A program made the translations under genes and the position numbers. A DNA stretch of 64,000 bases, from assembly GCA_963702755.1 (NCBI GenBank), contig CAVPDZ010000010.1:186001-250000 (forward strand), given 5' to 3'. Position 1 is the stretch's first letter, and each line of letters begins with the position of its first letter. This DNA comes from JAJPKK01 sp963702755. GTDB taxonomy: Bacteria > Pseudomonadota > Alphaproteobacteria > Rhizobiales > Xanthobacteraceae. Below the pieces are notes generated by a model that saw only the letters and a program-made list of their open reading frames with translations, had not been told where the DNA came from and searched no databases. Below are positions 15,819 through 25,082 of this stretch, one piece after another.

Positions 15819-17495
15819 CTAATTCCCCCCATCCAGCAGCCGCCGCGCGATGACCTGGGCCTGGATTTCGGCGGCGCCTTCGAAGATCGAGAGGATGCGG
15901 GCGTCGCACAGGATGCGGGAGATCTTGTATTCGAGCGCGAAGCCGTTGCCGCCGTGGATCTGCACGGCGTTGTCGGCGGCGGCCCACGCGACCCGCGCGG
16001 CGAGGAGTTTCGCCATGCCGGCCTCGAGGTCGCAGCGGCGGCCCTTGTCCTTCTCGCGCGCCGCGTAATAGCTGATCTGGCGCGCGATCATGATCTCGAC
16101 CGCCATCATCGCGATCTTGTCGGCGACGCGCGGGAATTCGATCAGCTTCTGGCCGAACTGCACGCGGTCGTTGGCGTAGGAGATCGCCTCTTCCATCGCG
16201 GCCTGGGCGACGCCGACCGCGCGCGCCGCGGTCTGGATGCGCGCCGACTCGAAGGTTGCCATCAGCTGCTTGAAGCCCTGGCCCTCGACGCCGCCGAGCA
16301 AACTGTCGGCCTTCACCTCGAAGCCGTCGAAGGCGATCTCGTATTCCTTCATGCCGCGATAGCCGAGCACCTCGATCTCGGTCCCCGACATGCCGGCGGC
16401 CGGGAACGGCTCGGCGTCGGTGCCGCGCGGCTTCTCGGCGAGCATCATCGAGAGGCCGCGATAGCCGGGCTCGCTCGGATTGGTGCGCACGAGGAGCGTC
16501 ATCAGGTCGGCGCGCACCGGATGCGTGATCCAGGTCTTGTTGCCGTAGACCTTGTAGACGTCGCCGTCGCGCTGGGCGCGGGTGCGGAGCGAGGCGAGAT
16601 CGGAGCCGGTGTTCGGCTCGGTGAAGACCGCGGTCGGCAGCACTTCGCCCGAGGCAAGCTTCGGCAGCCAGCGGCGCTTCTGCTCCTCGGTGCCGCTGCC
16701 GAGGATCAGCTCGGCCGCGATCTCGGCGCGGGTGCCGATCGAGCCGACGCCGATATAGCCGCGCGACAGCTCCTCGGAGACGACGCACATCGATTCCTTG
16801 CCGAGGCCGAGGCCGCCGAAGTCTTCCGGGATGGTGAGGCCGAACACGCCGAGCTCGGCCATCTTGCCGATCACGTCGAGCGGAATGTAGCTGTTGGTGC
16901 GGTGCCACTGCTGCGCCGCCGGCACCACTTCGCTGTCGGCGAACTTGCGCATCTCCTCGCGCATGGTGTCGAGGACGTCGTCGAGCCCGCAGTCGCCGAC
17001 GGTCGCGCCGGAATGGTCGGCCATCAGCGCGATCAGGCGGGCGCGGTTCTCCGCGGTGTTGCCGGTCGCGATCAGTTCCTCGACCGCGGGCGTAAAGCGC
17101 GCCGCAATCGCGCGGGCGTCGAGGCCGAGATCGGCCGGCCGCACCAGTTCGCCCTGGCTCATCAGGATGCCGCCCGCCATCTGGGCGAGGAACTCGCCGG
17201 CGCCGATCCGCACCAGCAGTTCTTCCGTTTCGCCGAACCGGCCGTCGCCGGCGAGCCGCTTCGCGTAGCTCGCGAGCTGGCGGATCGCCTCCACATAGGT
17301 CGCGAACCAGGCGAGGCCGTGGGCGGCGCGCTGCTCGCGCTCGAAGCGGCGCGGATCGGTGCGGCCGTTGACGGCAGTGCGCTCGCGCACCTTGTAGGTG
17401 GCGTCGGCGAGCAGTGCGTCGGCCGCACTCCGCGCCGCTTCCAACAGCGCCATCACATCCGATCGGGCTTCCGTCCGCGGCTCAGCGAGCGACAT
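15819..17495 (-). CDS. acyl-CoA dehydrogenase family protein
   Basis: 558 residues: an unusual N-terminal helical region of about 170 residues, then the dehydrogenase fold. Recognisable parts are GLTIPEDFGGLGL (about 230), FTEPNTGSDL (FAD/substrate loop), WITHPVRADL, RVQFGQKLIEFPRVADKIA and IHGGNGFALEYKISRILCDARI near the end. It oxidises an acyl-CoA with FAD and passes electrons to ETF; the substrate is unknown. The chosen ATG has GGGAGAG in front. The open frame continues upstream through an in-frame MGKQG tandem repeat with extra Met codons, so longer starts are possible. Intact. Confidence 0.88.
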   Translation of the reverse strand: MSLAEPRTEARSDVMALLEAARSAADALLADATYKVRERTAVNGRTDPRRFEREQRAAHGLAWFATYVEAIRQLASYAKRLAGDGRFGETEELLVRIGAGEFLAQMAGGILMSQGELVRPADLGLDARAIAARFTPAVEELIATGNTAENRARLIALMADHSGATVGDCGLDDVLDTMREEMRKFADSEVVPAAQQWHRTNSYIPLDVIGKMAELGVFGLTIPEDFGGLGLGKESMCVVSEELSRGYIGVGSIGTRAEIAAELILGSGTEEQKRRWLPKLASGEVLPTAVFTEPNTGSDLASLRTRAQRDGDVYKVYGNKTWITHPVRADLMTLLVRTNPSEPGYRGLSMMLAEKPRGTDAEPFPAAGMSGTEIEVLGYRGMKEYEIAFDGFEVKADSLLGGVEGQGFKQLMATFESARIQTAARAVGVAQAAMEEAISYANDRVQFGQKLIEFPRVADKIAMMAVEIMIARQISYYAAREKDKGRRCDLEAGMAKLLAARVAWAAADNAVQIHGGNGFALEYKISRILCDARILSIFEGAAEIQAQVIARRLLDGGN

Positions 17496-17503
17496 TGCTC
17501 TCT

Positions 17504-17547
17504 CCCATGCTTGCTTGCCCATGCCTTGCTTGCCCATGCCTTGCTTG
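17504..17547. repeat. 15-bp tandem repeat before acyl-CoA dehydrogenase
   Basis: Three copies (14, 15, 15 bp) of CCCATGCCTTGCTTG. On the minus strand the unit reads in frame with the dehydrogenase as GKQGM, each copy supplying an in-frame ATG, so copy number would change the set of possible starts or leader length. Confidence 0.75.
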
Positions 17548-17670
17548 CCTTGGGCTCCCGGATCGCCCTTGTTGCAATGCACAATCATACAAATATTGGT
17601 GTGGGGCGCCAGTGCTTCACTGCTTTGCGGGCGGGATAAACGGGTAAAAACATCGGTCGAGAGCCCCGCC

Positions 17671-17728
17671 GCTGTTCGCCACGTTGTGCCACCTTGTTCG
17701 CCGCCTTGTTCGCACACCTTGTTCGCCA
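17671..17728. repeat. degenerate CCTTGTTCGC tandem repeat
   Basis: Five degenerate units of (C)TTGTTCGCC in the spacer between the divergent acyl-CoA dehydrogenase and YihY-family genes. This is a second simple repeat within 125 bases of the first, with different sequence. Confidence 0.6.
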
Positions 17729-17754
17729 GTTGGCCTTCCTGACGGGAACCAATC

Positions 17755-18592
17755 GTGCGCCTGATCCTGTTTTGCGCCCGCATCGCCTATGACGCGTTCC
17801 TTGCGTTTGCGCGCGATGACGGGTGGGCGATTGCGAGCCACATCGCGTTGTCGACGCTGATGTCGCTGTTTCCGTTCCTGATCTTCGTCACCGCGTTGAC
17901 CGGCTTCATGTTCGGCACCGCGGCGATCGGCGATCAGGTCGCGAAAATCCTGCTGGAGGCGTGGCCGCCCGAGGTCGCGCAACCGATCGCGCGCGAGGTC
18001 GCGAGCGTGCTGAGCGTCAACCACGGCGGCTTGCTGACGATCAGCGCGGTGCTGGCGCTTTATTTCTCCTCGAGCGGGGTCGAGAGCCTGCGCATCGGCC
18101 TCAACCGCGCCTACAACGTGACCGAGGCGCGCCCGTGGTGGCTGCTGCGGCTCGAGTTCGATCGCCTACGTGATCATCGGCGCCGTCGCCTTGAGCACGC
18201 TGGCATTCCTTCTCGTGCTCGCGCCGCTCGCGTTCCAGCGGGCGCGGCCGTATATGCCGTGGCTGCAAGACGTCGAGGGCGTTTTCACCTTCGCCCGGTT
18301 CGGCATCGCCAGCATCGTGCTGATCGTCGCGCTCGTCCTCGTGCACAAATGGCTGCCGTACGGGCGGCGGCGGTTCGTGGACATTGCGCCCGGCATCCTG
18401 GTCACGCTCGTCCTCTGGATCGTGACCGCCGCCGGCTTCGGCCGCTATCTCGCGGAATTCTCCGGCGCCTATATCGCCACCTATGCCGGCCTCGCGTCAG
18501 CCATGGTGGCGCTGGTGTTCCTCTATTGGAGCGCCGGCATCTTCGTCTACGGCGGCGAACTGAACCAGATCATCCGCCGCGCCCTGAAATGA
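17755..18592 (+). pseudogene. YihY/BrkB-family inner membrane protein, single frameshift
   Basis: About 278 residues once repaired, six or seven membrane helices. SHIALSTLMSLFPFLIFVTA and LLTISAVLALYFSSSGVES in the first part and APGILVTLVLWIVTAAGFGRY and WSAGIFVYGGELNQ in the second are diagnostic for the family, once wrongly called ribonuclease BN. The frame changes at 18160, where TTC-G-ATC contains one extra base; both halves then align to the family length. Start GTG at 17755 is the only candidate in the leader. Transport or envelope role is not defined for the family. Confidence 0.82.
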
Positions 18593-18856
18593 TGCGCGGA
18601 TGTGGGATGGGTGAAACGTATCAAAACCGAAGCGAATCCGTGCGTCGTGTGAAGCACCGCTCGTCGTCATGGCGGTGCATCCACTGCTTTCCCCGCCCCC
18701 GCTTGCGGGAGGGTCAGGAGTAAGCCACCAGGACGATCGGATAGGCCCCACTGACCGCCCCTGAAGCGGGCCGGAGGGTAATGGGTCGTCCAGTCCAAGC
18801 CGGATCTGTATGACAGAATAGGGTTATTTTATTTCAAGGAAGTCAGATAATTTATT

Positions 18857-19669
18857 TCAGGGAGTATTCTTCGCCGCCTCGATGATTTCGGGGCGATACT
18901 CGAAATGCATCGTGTCGTAGTGATACCACTTGCCGCCCCAGATGAAGCCGTAGCGCTCGAAGATGTTCACGATGTCCCACGGAATTTGATTCTTGTAGGG
19001 AATGGCGGCGTTCGGCGCAGGCTTGGTCCAGAGCCAGTAGTTGGTGTGGGCTGACGCGATATCGATCGCAATACCGAGGCCGTGAGCGCTCTGTCGCTTT
19101 GTCCCGGCGATCACGCGGCAATTGTAAGTCCCCTCGATCGGCTGAAGATACTGCGTGAAATGACCGGGCAGCTTGTCGAGTTCGTTCGACACTTGCTGGA
19201 GCGCCTTGGCCGCGCCGTTGATCTTGGAAAACTTGATGGTCTTGTGGCCGGGTTTGCTCGGCAGCCACACGACATCGCCCGCGTTCGCCATGAAGCCGCG
19301 CTTTTCGCAATCGCCGTACATTTTCTGGAAGAGCGGCATGTAGCGCACCCGGCCGGGATCGAAGTTCACCGCCGGCGGGATGCCCTTCTCTCCGAGCGGG
19401 TAGCTCATCGAGAACATGTCCTTGATGTCCGGATCGTCGAGCAACGCGTCGAAGGTCTTCGATCCCTTGCCGTCGTCAATCGGCATCTTGGTGCCGTCTT
19501 TCCAGATCAATTGGTTCTGCTCGATGCGATCGAGGAAATCCGGATAGGCGCGGAGCAACGCGGCGACGCGATCCTGCGAGGGCGCGGTGTTCGCCTGTTG
19601 CGTACGACCGACGGCCGCCGCCGATACGATGGCGACGCAAACAAGCGCGCAGCACCAAAGTCGCAACAT
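18857..19669 (-). CDS. M15-family D-Ala-D-Ala carboxypeptidase-like protein
   Basis: 270 residues with a signal peptide (about 1-24, cleavage near VGRTQQ). The zinc peptidase motifs are SAHGLGIAIDI (first His and Asp) and YHYDTMHFEYRPE (second His with Glu), as in VanY/M15C peptidases that trim peptidoglycan peptides. Its mature region is longer than minimal VanY domains; the first 110 residues are of unknown role. GGGAGGAG lies 9 bases before the ATG. Intact. The 264 bases between it and the YihY-family gene hold no gene; a short CCCGCTTGCGGG inverted tract occurs at about 18703. Confidence 0.82.
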   Translation of the reverse strand: MLRLWCCALVCVAIVSAAAVGRTQQANTAPSQDRVAALLRAYPDFLDRIEQNQLIWKDGTKMPIDDGKGSKTFDALLDDPDIKDMFSMSYPLGEKGIPPAVNFDPGRVRYMPLFQKMYGDCEKRGFMANAGDVVWLPSKPGHKTIKFSKINGAAKALQQVSNELDKLPGHFTQYLQPIEGTYNCRVIAGTKRQSAHGLGIAIDIASAHTNYWLWTKPAPNAAIPYKNQIPWDIVNIFERYGFIWGGKWYHYDTMHFEYRPEIIEAAKNTP

Positions 19670-19751
19670 GGCTGCACTCCTCCCGCAACGGGTGAGATCA
19701 CTCGCTACATATCGACCGCGCGGCCCCACGCTTCGGGCCGCAGCCCGCACT

Positions 19752-21623
19752 CTACTCCGCCGCAGTGGCCGGCACCTCCGCCGGCGCGGCGTCGATGAAG
19801 CCGCCGGACTGCCGCCGCCACAGCGCGGCATAGTGGCCGCCGGCGCGCAGCAAGCTCGTCGTGCGTGCCCTGCTCGACGATGCGGCCGTGGTCGAGCACG
19901 ATCAGCCGATCCATCGCGCGATGGTGGACAGCCGGTGGGCGATGGCGATCACGGTCTTGCCGGCGCATCAGCGTGTCGAGGCTCGACTGGATCGCGGCCT
20001 CGACCTCGCTGTCGAGCGCCGAGGTCGCCTCGTCGAGCACCAGGATCGGCGCGTTCTTGAGGATCACGCGCGCGATGGCGATGCGCTGGCGCTGGCCGCC
20101 CGACAGCTTGACGCCGCGCTCGCCGACCTGGGCGTCGTAGCCGCGGCGGCCGCGCCGATCCTCGAGATCCGAGGATGAACTCGTGCGCATGCGCGAGCTT
20201 CGCCGCGGCGACGATCTCCGCCTCGTTCGCGTCGGGCCGGCCGTAGCGGATGTTGTCGCGGATCGAGCGGTGCAGCAGCGAGGTGTCCTGCGTCACCACC
20301 GAGATCTGCGCGCGCAAGCTTTCCTGCGTGACGCGGGCGATGTCCTGGCCGTCGATCAGGATGCGGCCGTCCTCGAGGTCGAAGAAGCGCAGCAGCAGAT
20401 TGACGAGCGTCGATTTGCCGGCGCCGGAGCGGCCGACCAGGCCGATCTTCTCGCCGGGCTTGACGTCGAGGATGAGCCCGTCGATCAGCCCGCTCTCGCG
20501 GCCGTAGCCGAAGCGCACGTCGTCGAAGCGCACCTCGCCGCGCGTGACGTCGAGCGGCGCGGCGTCGGGCTGTCGGCGAGCGTGTGCGGGCGCGCGATGG
20601 TCATCATGCCTTCCTGCACGACGCCGACGTTCTCGAAGATCCCGGTGACCTGCCAGCGCGACCCAGCCGGACGACGCTGATGATCTGCGTGATCATCGGC
20701 AGCGCCATGGCGACCGTCGCCGACCTCGATCTGGCCGTGACGCCACAGCACGATGGCGAAGGCGCCGGTGCCGGTGACCAGCAGGGCGTTGAGCGTCGAT
20801 CAGCGTCAGACGCGAACAGGGTGTTGAGCCGCAGCGAGGCGTGGAAGCGGCCGGTGTGCTGGTCGACCGCCTCGCGCACATAGGCGTCCTCGTCGTTGGC
20901 GCGCGCGAACAGCTTCACCGTCACGATGTTGGTGTAGGTGTCGACGATGCGGCCGGTGAGCATCGAGCGCGCTTCCGAGACGGTCTTCGAGCGGTCGCGC
21001 ATGCGCGGCACGAAGACGCGCAGCATCACGATGTAGGCGACGAACCACAGCGAGACCGGCAGCGCCAGCCAGCGGTCGGCGCGAGGCGAGCAGCATCAGC
21101 GACGAAGTGCCGTAGATCAGGATGAACCAGACGGCGGTGAGCAGCGCGACCAGGCTTTCGCGCAACGCCGGGCCGGTCTGCATGCACGCGGTTGGCGATG
21201 CGGCCGGCGAAGTCGTTCTGGAAGAACGCCCAGGACTGCCGCACCACGTGCCAGTGGTTCTGCCAGCGGATGCGGTTGGCGACGTTGGCGGCGATCGCCT
21301 GGTTCATCAGCAGATGCTGCGCGGCGGCAGGCGGCCGGCCGCAGCGAACAGCAGCACGACGGCCATGCCGGCGAGCAGCGGCCAGGACTGCGCCACAGCC
21401 GCTCCGGGTCTGTCGTGGGTGACGAGGTTGACCACCTTGCCGATGAACACCGGGATGGTGACGTCGAGCAGCGCGACGGCAAAGCCGGCGGCGAACAGCG
21501 CCGACGAACAGGCCCTTGGCCTGGCGCGCAAAGTGCCAATAGAACGCGACCAGCCCGGCCGGCGGCTCGTGGCCCGGCAGGCTGGATCGTCGGACTGAGC
21601 GACTTCTCGAATAGACGGAACAT
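19752..21623 (-). pseudogene. ABC exporter, fused membrane and ATPase domains, frame broken many times
   Basis: About 620 codons of an MsbA/LmrA-type half transporter. The start MFRLFEKSLSPTIQP and GLVAFYWHFARQAKG lead into a six-helix membrane domain. The ATPase domain is well preserved: GLVGRSGAGKSTLVNLLLRF (Walker A), then KLSGGQRQRIAIARVILKNA and ILVLDEATSALDSEVE (signature and Walker B), ending FIDAAPAEVPATAAE. At least six shifts split it (for example near 21585, 21500, 21300, 21080, 20560, 20170). Coding sense is kept throughout in one frame or another, with no in-frame decay visible, so repeated single-base errors are likely. Substrate unknown. Confidence 0.8.
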
Positions 21624-21845
21624 CACGGTTTGCGCAAAAAGGGCGCCGCGGCGTGACAAGCCCGCCGGGGCGCCGGTCATTTTATTTAAGGATGGCGGCG
21701 TTTACATCGCCATCGTGACTGCAGCAAGGCGGAATTTTCGCAAAAGCGCGTTCGAACCGGCGTTGTGACGTTCGAACCGCCTTGCGACGAGAACATGAAT
21801 TCGGTGTCATAAATCCGTGAGCAAATCGGACTTAATGACGGCCTC

Positions 21846-22106
21846 ATGAACGCAACTCTCGTCGATCTCGTCGGCATGATCGGGGCCGTCCTCACCACGG
21901 TGTGCTGGCTGCCGCAGGCGATCAAGATCATCCGCTCGCGCGAAACGAGCGCCATCTCGCTCGCCGGCACGGTGGCGTTCACCGTCGGCATCGCGTTCTG
22001 GCTCGTCTACGGCCTCGCGCTCGTCGACTGGCCGCTCATCACCTCGAACATCGTGACCCTCGCCCTGATGCTGGTGATCGTTTCCCTGAAAGTTCGCCAC
22101 GGCTGA
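21846..22106 (+). CDS. SemiSWEET-type PQ-loop sugar transporter
   Basis: 86 residues, exactly the size of bacterial SemiSWEETs: three helices (about 4-24, 38-58, 64-82). The PQ motif is in TTVCWLPQAIKIIRSRETSA in helix 1, and the conserved Asn occurs in ITSNIVTLAL in helix 3. Such proteins dimerise to form one sugar uniporter. Free-standing gene, 65 bases ahead of the Bug receptor gene on the same strand. Intact. Confidence 0.88.
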   Translation: MNATLVDLVGMIGAVLTTVCWLPQAIKIIRSRETSAISLAGTVAFTVGIAFWLVYGLALVDWPLITSNIVTLALMLVIVSLKVRHG

Positions 22107-22170
22107 CGCCATTGCGGCCCTGTCCGCCGGCGCCTATAGATGGGGAAACTAAGCATCAGGGAGCGAAACC

Positions 22171-23142
22171 ATGGCTCGACGGCTGATCGTCGCCGGCGCG
22201 ATCCTCGTTGCGGCGCTCGCGGGGCGCGCAACCGAATTGCAGGCCCAAGCCTACCCGTCGCGTCCGATCACCGTCGTGGTGCCGTTCCCGGCGGGGGCGA
22301 CCGCCGACACGCTCACCCGTATGGTGACCGACCGGCTGCACGATATTCTCGGGACGCAGATCGTCGTCGAGAGCCGCACCGGCGCGGGCGGCAATATCGG
22401 TGCCGAGTCGGTGGCGCACGCCGCGCCTGACGGCTACACGCTCTTGAGCGGCGCGCAACTGACGTTCAGCGTCAACCATCTCCTCAACCCGAAGCTCAAC
22501 TTCGATCCGCGCGCGTTCGAGCCGATCAGCGTCATCGCGATCTATCCGACCTTGCTGCTGGGGCGCGCCGACCTGCCGGCGAACAACGTGCCCGAGCTCA
22601 TCGCCTACGCCAAAGCGCATCCGGGCAAGCTCAGCTACGGCTCGCAGGGCCGCGGCCAGATCGGCCACCTGACCATGGAATTGTTCAAGTCGATGACCGG
22701 CACCGACATTCTCCACGTCCCCTATCGCGGCAGCGCGCCCGCGCTGAACGATCTCCTGGGCGGCCAGGTGGACATCGTCGCCGATGTTCCGGTCGCGACC
22801 GTCCCCTACATCGAGGCCGGCAAGATCAAGCTCCTGGCATCGGCCGGCGCGACGCGCTTCGAGAAGTATCCCAACATGCCCACGGTTGGGGAGACTCTGC
22901 CCGGCTTTGAATCCTCGACGTGGATCGCGTTCGCCGCGCCGCCCGGAACGCCGAAGGACATCACCCGCAAGCTCTCCGATGCGGTGGCGAAGGCAATCCA
23001 TTCGCCGGACCTCAACAAGCGCATCCGCGCCACCATGGTCGAGCCCGCCGGCACGACGCCCGAGGACATGGCGCGGATCATCCACGAGAGCTATGAACGC
23101 TGGGCTCCGGTGATCATCTCCGGCAAGATCACGACGGAATAA
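22171..23142 (+). CDS. Bug/TctC-family periplasmic substrate-binding protein
   Basis: 323 residues with a signal peptide (about 1-27). YPSRPITVVVPFPAGATADT is the family N-terminal signature; SRTGAGGNIGAESVAHAAPD and HVPYRGSAPALNDLLGGQVD are the ligand-pocket and carboxylate-binding loops. These bind small carboxylates or similar ligands for tripartite tricarboxylate transporters, but many are orphan receptors, as here: no tctA/tctB is present. GGGAGCG precedes the ATG by about 5 bases. A second paralogue is at 54861. Confidence 0.88.
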   Translation: MARRLIVAGAILVAALAGRATELQAQAYPSRPITVVVPFPAGATADTLTRMVTDRLHDILGTQIVVESRTGAGGNIGAESVAHAAPDGYTLLSGAQLTFSVNHLLNPKLNFDPRAFEPISVIAIYPTLLLGRADLPANNVPELIAYAKAHPGKLSYGSQGRGQIGHLTMELFKSMTGTDILHVPYRGSAPALNDLLGGQVDIVADVPVATVPYIEAGKIKLLASAGATRFEKYPNMPTVGETLPGFESSTWIAFAAPPGTPKDITRKLSDAVAKAIHSPDLNKRIRATMVEPAGTTPEDMARIIHESYERWAPVIISGKITTE

Positions 23143-23147
23143 CCTTC

Positions 23148-23284
23148 CACCTCCCCCTGGAGGGGGAGGGTCGGCCGTCGCAGGCGGGCGCGGGAGGGGG
23201 TGGCAGCGCTTCAACATAAGCGATGCTGATTTATTGAAGCGCTGCCACCCCACCCCGAGCCCCTCCCCCCAAGGGGAGGGTGAA
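23148..23284. repeat. long hairpin intergenic repeat with GGTGGCAGCGCTTCAA arms
   Basis: Outer CCTCCCCCTGGAGGGGGAGG-like tracts surround an inner perfect inverted pair GGTGGCAGCGCTTCAA / TTGAAGCGCTGCCACC with a 19-base loop. Same family as 24260-24392 and the two copies at 36424-36735. Confidence 0.75.
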
Positions 23285-23319
23285 GAAGGAAGGGGGTGAA
23301 GAGTGAAAGGACGAGACGC

Positions 23320-24241
23320 GTGAGTGAAGAGACAGTCGTCATTCCGTCAGCCGGGCTCAAGCTGTCCGGCGTGGTGCGCGTGCCCGACGGCGTCGGCCGC
23401 GGCGAGCGGCGCGCCGCATTCCTCGTGCTGCACGGGTTCGGCAGCAACAAGGACTCGGGCAACGTGATGCAGCCCGCGAAGGTGCTGAACGATCTCGGCT
23501 ACGTCACGCTGCGCTTCGACATGCGCGGCTGCGGCAAGAGCGAGGGCGAGTTCGGGCGCGTCATCTGTCTCGAACAGGTCGAGGACACCTCGAGCGCGAT
23601 GACGTTTCTCTCCCGCCATCCCAACGTCGATCCGCAGCGCATCGGCGTCATCGGCACGAGCTTCGGCGGCGCGGTCGCGGTTTATTCCGGCGGCGTCGAC
23701 GAACGCCTCGCCGCGGTCATCTCCAACGGCGGCTGGGGCGACGGCGAGCGCAAATTCCGCGGCCAGCACCCGAGCCCGGAGGCGTGGGCGAAGTTCACCA
23801 AGATGCTCGCGGACGGGCGCGAGCACCGCGCGCGGACGGGCAAGTCACTGATGGTGCCGCGCTACGACATCGTGCCGATCCCGACGCACGTCCGCGAGGG
23901 CCTCGCGCAGAAATCGGTGCAGATGTTTCCGAGCGACGCGGTGCAGATGTTCCCGGCGGAGACCGCGCAGAGCATGTACGATTTCCGCGCCGACGACGTG
24001 GTCGGCAAGATCGCGCCGCGCCCGCTGCTGCTGCTGCACAGCCGCCAACGATTCGGTGACGCCGACCGAGCAGTCGATCGAGATGTTCAAGCGCGCCGGC
24101 CAGCCGACGGAGCTGCACTTCTTCAGCGAGACCGACCATTTCATGTTCGCCGAAGGCAACACGCGGGTATGGGGCGTGCTGCGCGACTGGCTGCACGACT
24201 ATTTCCCGGCGCAGGGCGCCAAGGCCGCGAAGTCGGCGTAG
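23320..24241 (+). pseudogene. alpha/beta hydrolase (serine aminopeptidase fold), single frameshift
   Basis: About 306 residues after repair. LHGFGSNKDSG is the oxyanion-hole region, GTSFGGAVAV the nucleophile elbow (Ser about residue 112), NDSVTP carries the acid and ETDHFMF the catalytic His. The frame breaks at 24043, where AGC-C-GCC holds one surplus C; beyond it the frame gives NDSVTPTEQSIEMFKRAGQP and a normal C-terminus. Start chosen as GTG 23320 after GAAAGGACGA; GTG 23296 is a longer alternative. Cytoplasmic; substrate unknown. Flanked on both sides by the same repeat family. Confidence 0.8.
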
Positions 24242-24259
24242 ATCATCACCTCCGGAGCG

Positions 24260-24392
24260 CGGAGTCGGAGCGAAGCGACCGGGCGGGGGTGACAGCGCTG
24301 CCGCCAATGCGCTGTTCTGACCTATGGCGCCGGTGTCACCCCACCCCGCATCGTCGCTACGCGCATCCGAGCCTCCCCCTCCAGGGGAGGGT
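24260..24392. repeat. intergenic palindromic repeat, degenerate copy
   Basis: Same layout as 23148-23284 (GGGTGACAGCGCTGCC...GGTGTCACCCCACCCCG, then CCTCCCCCTCCAGGGGAGGG) but with a rearranged centre. It separates convergent genes and may serve as a bidirectional terminator. Confidence 0.6.
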
Positions 24393-24396
24393 GAAA

Positions 24397-25077
24397 TTAC
24401 TGCAAGAATGGATTGCTGCGCCGTTCGCGGCCGATGGTGCTGCCGGGGCCGTGGCCGCAGATGAATGCCGTGTCGTCGCCGAGCGGCAGGAGCTTGTTCC
24501 TGATCGAGGCGAGGAGCGCCGCGTGATCGCCGCGCGGCAGGTCGGTGCGGCCGACCGAGCCGCGAAACAGCACGTCGCCGACGATCGCGAACTGTTCCGC
24601 TCGGTTGACGTAGGCGACGCTGCCCGGCGAATGGCCGGGGCAATGCAGGATATCGAAGCTCAGTTCGCCGACCTCGACCTTGTCGCCCTCGTTGAGCCAG
24701 CGATCGGGCGCGACATTGCGGGCGCTGAAGACGCCGAACTTGAGGCCGGTGCCCGCCACCATGTCGAGCAGGAACTTGTCGTCGACGTGGGGGCCCACGA
24801 TCGGCACGCCGAGGCTCTCCTTCAACTCGGTCGCGCCGCCGGCGTGATCGATGTGGCCGTGAGTCAGCCAGATCGTCTCGACCTTGGCCTTGCTCTCGGC
24901 GATGGCGGCGCGCACGCGGTCGAGATCGCCGCCCGGATCGATGACGACCCCCCGCATGGACTTCGTGCACCACAGAATGGTGCAGTTCTGCTGGAAGGCC
25001 GTGACCGGAACGATCATGGCGGCGAACGTTCGGGCTGCCGGCTTGCTGTCGACTTTTGCTTCCATTCTTGCGTCCAT
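24397..25077 (-). CDS. MBL-fold metallo-hydrolase (YcbL/glyoxalase II-like)
   Basis: 226 residues. THGHIDHAGG is the HxHxDH dinuclear zinc motif, HCPGHSPGS the second His, GDVLFRGSVGRTDLPRGD the bridging Asp segment and CGHGPGSTIGRERRSNPFL the last His with the C-terminal signature of the YcbL type II glyoxalase-like group. The ATG lies 5 bases after the stop of the molybdopterin dehydrogenase, so the two are co-transcribed. Later in-frame Met codons (25065, 25017) are possible starts. Hydrolyses a thioester or acts on a toxic aldehyde adduct (inference from family). Confidence 0.87.
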   Translation of the reverse strand: MDARMEAKVDSKPAARTFAAMIVPVTAFQQNCTILWCTKSMRGVVIDPGGDLDRVRAAIAESKAKVETIWLTHGHIDHAGGATELKESLGVPIVGPHVDDKFLLDMVAGTGLKFGVFSARNVAPDRWLNEGDKVEVGELSFDILHCPGHSPGSVAYVNRAEQFAIVGDVLFRGSVGRTDLPRGDHAALLASIRNKLLPLGDDTAFICGHGPGSTIGRERRSNPFLQ

Positions 25078-25082
25078 CGGTT

